From Facklamia sp050409585 (GTDB lineage Bacteria > Bacillota > Bacilli > Lactobacillales > Aerococcaceae), in NCBI RefSeq assembly GCF_050409585.1, contig NZ_JBNUPE010000006.1:1-64000 (forward strand): a stretch of 64,000 bases of DNA, given 5' to 3'. The stretch's first letter is position 1; every line of letters begins with the position of its first letter. A program made the translations under genes and the position numbers. Positions 63,085-64,000 of the stretch are shown piece by piece. The notes under the pieces are model-generated. The model saw only the letters and a program-made list of their open reading frames with translations, searched no databases and was not told the origin of the DNA.

Positions 63085-64000
63085 ATGTTTGCAATTTTTC
63101 GCAAATTAGCATGGTTTTTTAAATTAAGATGGAAGACCTATACCTTGGCAATAGGGGGGTTGATTTCTTGTGCGGTTTTATCTGCAATAATTCCTTTATT
63201 AATTGGTCAAGTAGTTGACCAAATGGCAAAAGGTAGTCTAACTTCATCCTCTCTTTTACAGTATATGTTATTGCTTTTATTGGTCGGTCTAATGATGTAT
63301 GGCTTACGTTATATGTGGCGATCGAATCTATTTACTAATTCCACTATTTTAGAGTCGATTATGCGTAATAAATTATATGACCACTTTACAAAAATGGATC
63401 AAACCTTTTACGGAAAATACCGTACCGGTGACTTGATGGCTCACGCTACTAATGACCTACGAGCGTTACGCTTTGTAGCTGGGGGAGGTATTTTAACCTT
63501 AACTGATGCCTTATCTATCACAATCGTCACACTTTTTTCCATGGTAATTATTATTGATTGGAAGTTAACACTCTATACAATTGTTCCTTTCCCTTTGCTT
63601 ATTTTTGTTTCAAGATACTTAGGTAAGTGGATTAATAAATACTTTAGAGAGTCCCTAAGAGCTTTTTCTAAAATGAATGATCATGTGCAAGAAAGTGTAG
63701 CTGGAATGACAGTCATTAAAGCCTTTGGCGAAGAAAAAGAAGACCACTTAGACTTTGTAAAAGCAACTGATAATGTAATTGCTCAAAATCGTAAGGTCCA
63801 CTTAGTCAATTCAGCCTATTCTCCTATCATTAACTTAATTACAGGATTAACTTATGTTTTAACAATTATCTTTGGCTCATACTTTGTCAGTGAGGGGAGA
63901 ATCTCGATTGGTCAATTGATTGCTTATTTTTCTTATTTAGGTAATATGACATGGCCACTTTTAGCAGTGGGTCGTTTAGTCAATACCATGGAAAGAGGGA
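63085..64000 (+). CDS. ABC exporter, membrane-ATPase half transporter (partial, 3' end outside)
   Basis: Runs off the window; 305 codons are visible from ATG 63085 behind AGAGGAAG. They encode the type I exporter membrane domain with about six hydrophobic helices. YGKYRTGDLMAHATNDLRALR is the conserved intracellular loop, and MNDHVQESVAGMTVIKAFGEE is the coupling helix. The pattern resembles the YheI/YfiB partner of heterodimeric multidrug exporters. The nucleotide-binding domain is not in the window. Drug or lipid export is the family's usual job; the substrate is unknown. Confidence 0.88.
   Translation, partial: MFAIFRKLAWFFKLRWKTYTLAIGGLISCAVLSAIIPLLIGQVVDQMAKGSLTSSSLLQYMLLLLLVGLMMYGLRYMWRSNLFTNSTILESIMRNKLYDHFTKMDQTFYGKYRTGDLMAHATNDLRALRFVAGGGILTLTDALSITIVTLFSMVIIIDWKLTLYTIVPFPLLIFVSRYLGKWINKYFRESLRAFSKMNDHVQESVAGMTVIKAFGEEKEDHLDFVKATDNVIAQNRKVHLVNSAYSPIINLITGLTYVLTIIFGSYFVSEGRISIGQLIAYFSYLGNMTWPLLAVGRLVNTMERG

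Overview
The window reads as a contiguous piece of chromosome from a low-GC, Gram-positive, fermentative member of the Lactobacillales. Evidence: AT-rich sequence, strong AGGAGG ribosome binding sites, frequent TTG starts, small-type PurL with PurS and PurQ, ParE/ParC, PlsY, Mn-dependent pyrophosphatase, a PflB/PflA pair, YozE and an LPXTG surface protein. Gene content fits Aerococcaceae or a relative, but that family call is inference. No rRNA, tRNA, CRISPR array, phage or insertion sequence was seen. Most of the window is conserved housekeeping DNA. The unusual material is in regulatory sites, decayed genes and one surface-protein cluster.

Layout. 1-10922: purine operon purE-K-S-Q-L-F-M-N-H-D behind a candidate PurR-activated promoter; purC and purB are not in it. 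10994-16984: mscS, class I aldolase, 5-formyl-THF cyclo-ligase, ung, a CPBP membrane protease and an ABC-F factor. 16996-19254: thyA-dhfr-proC. 19312-24856: trhA-like gene, then yozE-deoD-ctpA-lepB-rbgA-rnhB. 24995-32021: dprA, topA, xerC-hslV-hslU and an aldose epimerase, without the trmFO and codY often found there. 32070-37573: plsY facing away from parE-parC. 37858-40971: pflB and pflA with a hairpin between them. 41054-42204: decayed DUF819 membrane protein gene. 42455-46415: ppaC, rqcH and an AraC regulator.

46616-50569 holds CapA-like, LPXTG-anchored, thioredoxin-fold and membrane-anchored proteins, three of them of unclear function. Then come a broken GNAT gene (50618-51110), a small unknown gene under a possible CcpA site, two lipoproteins, lspA-rluD and a DUF2786 protein. 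56103-56878 is a decayed pyruvate-kinase-like gene, next to an nth that lacks one of its four cluster cysteines.

57592-57639 carries two NrdR-like boxes three helical turns apart, before a deoxynucleoside kinase and an HD hydrolase: a likely tie between dNTP salvage and the ribonucleotide reductase regulon. After a transaldolase-like aldolase and two small membrane proteins, 60965-61077 looks like a NiCo (czcD) riboswitch with a terminator, before a P1B-4 (SPC/HEGS) metal ATPase. The window ends inside an ABC exporter gene.
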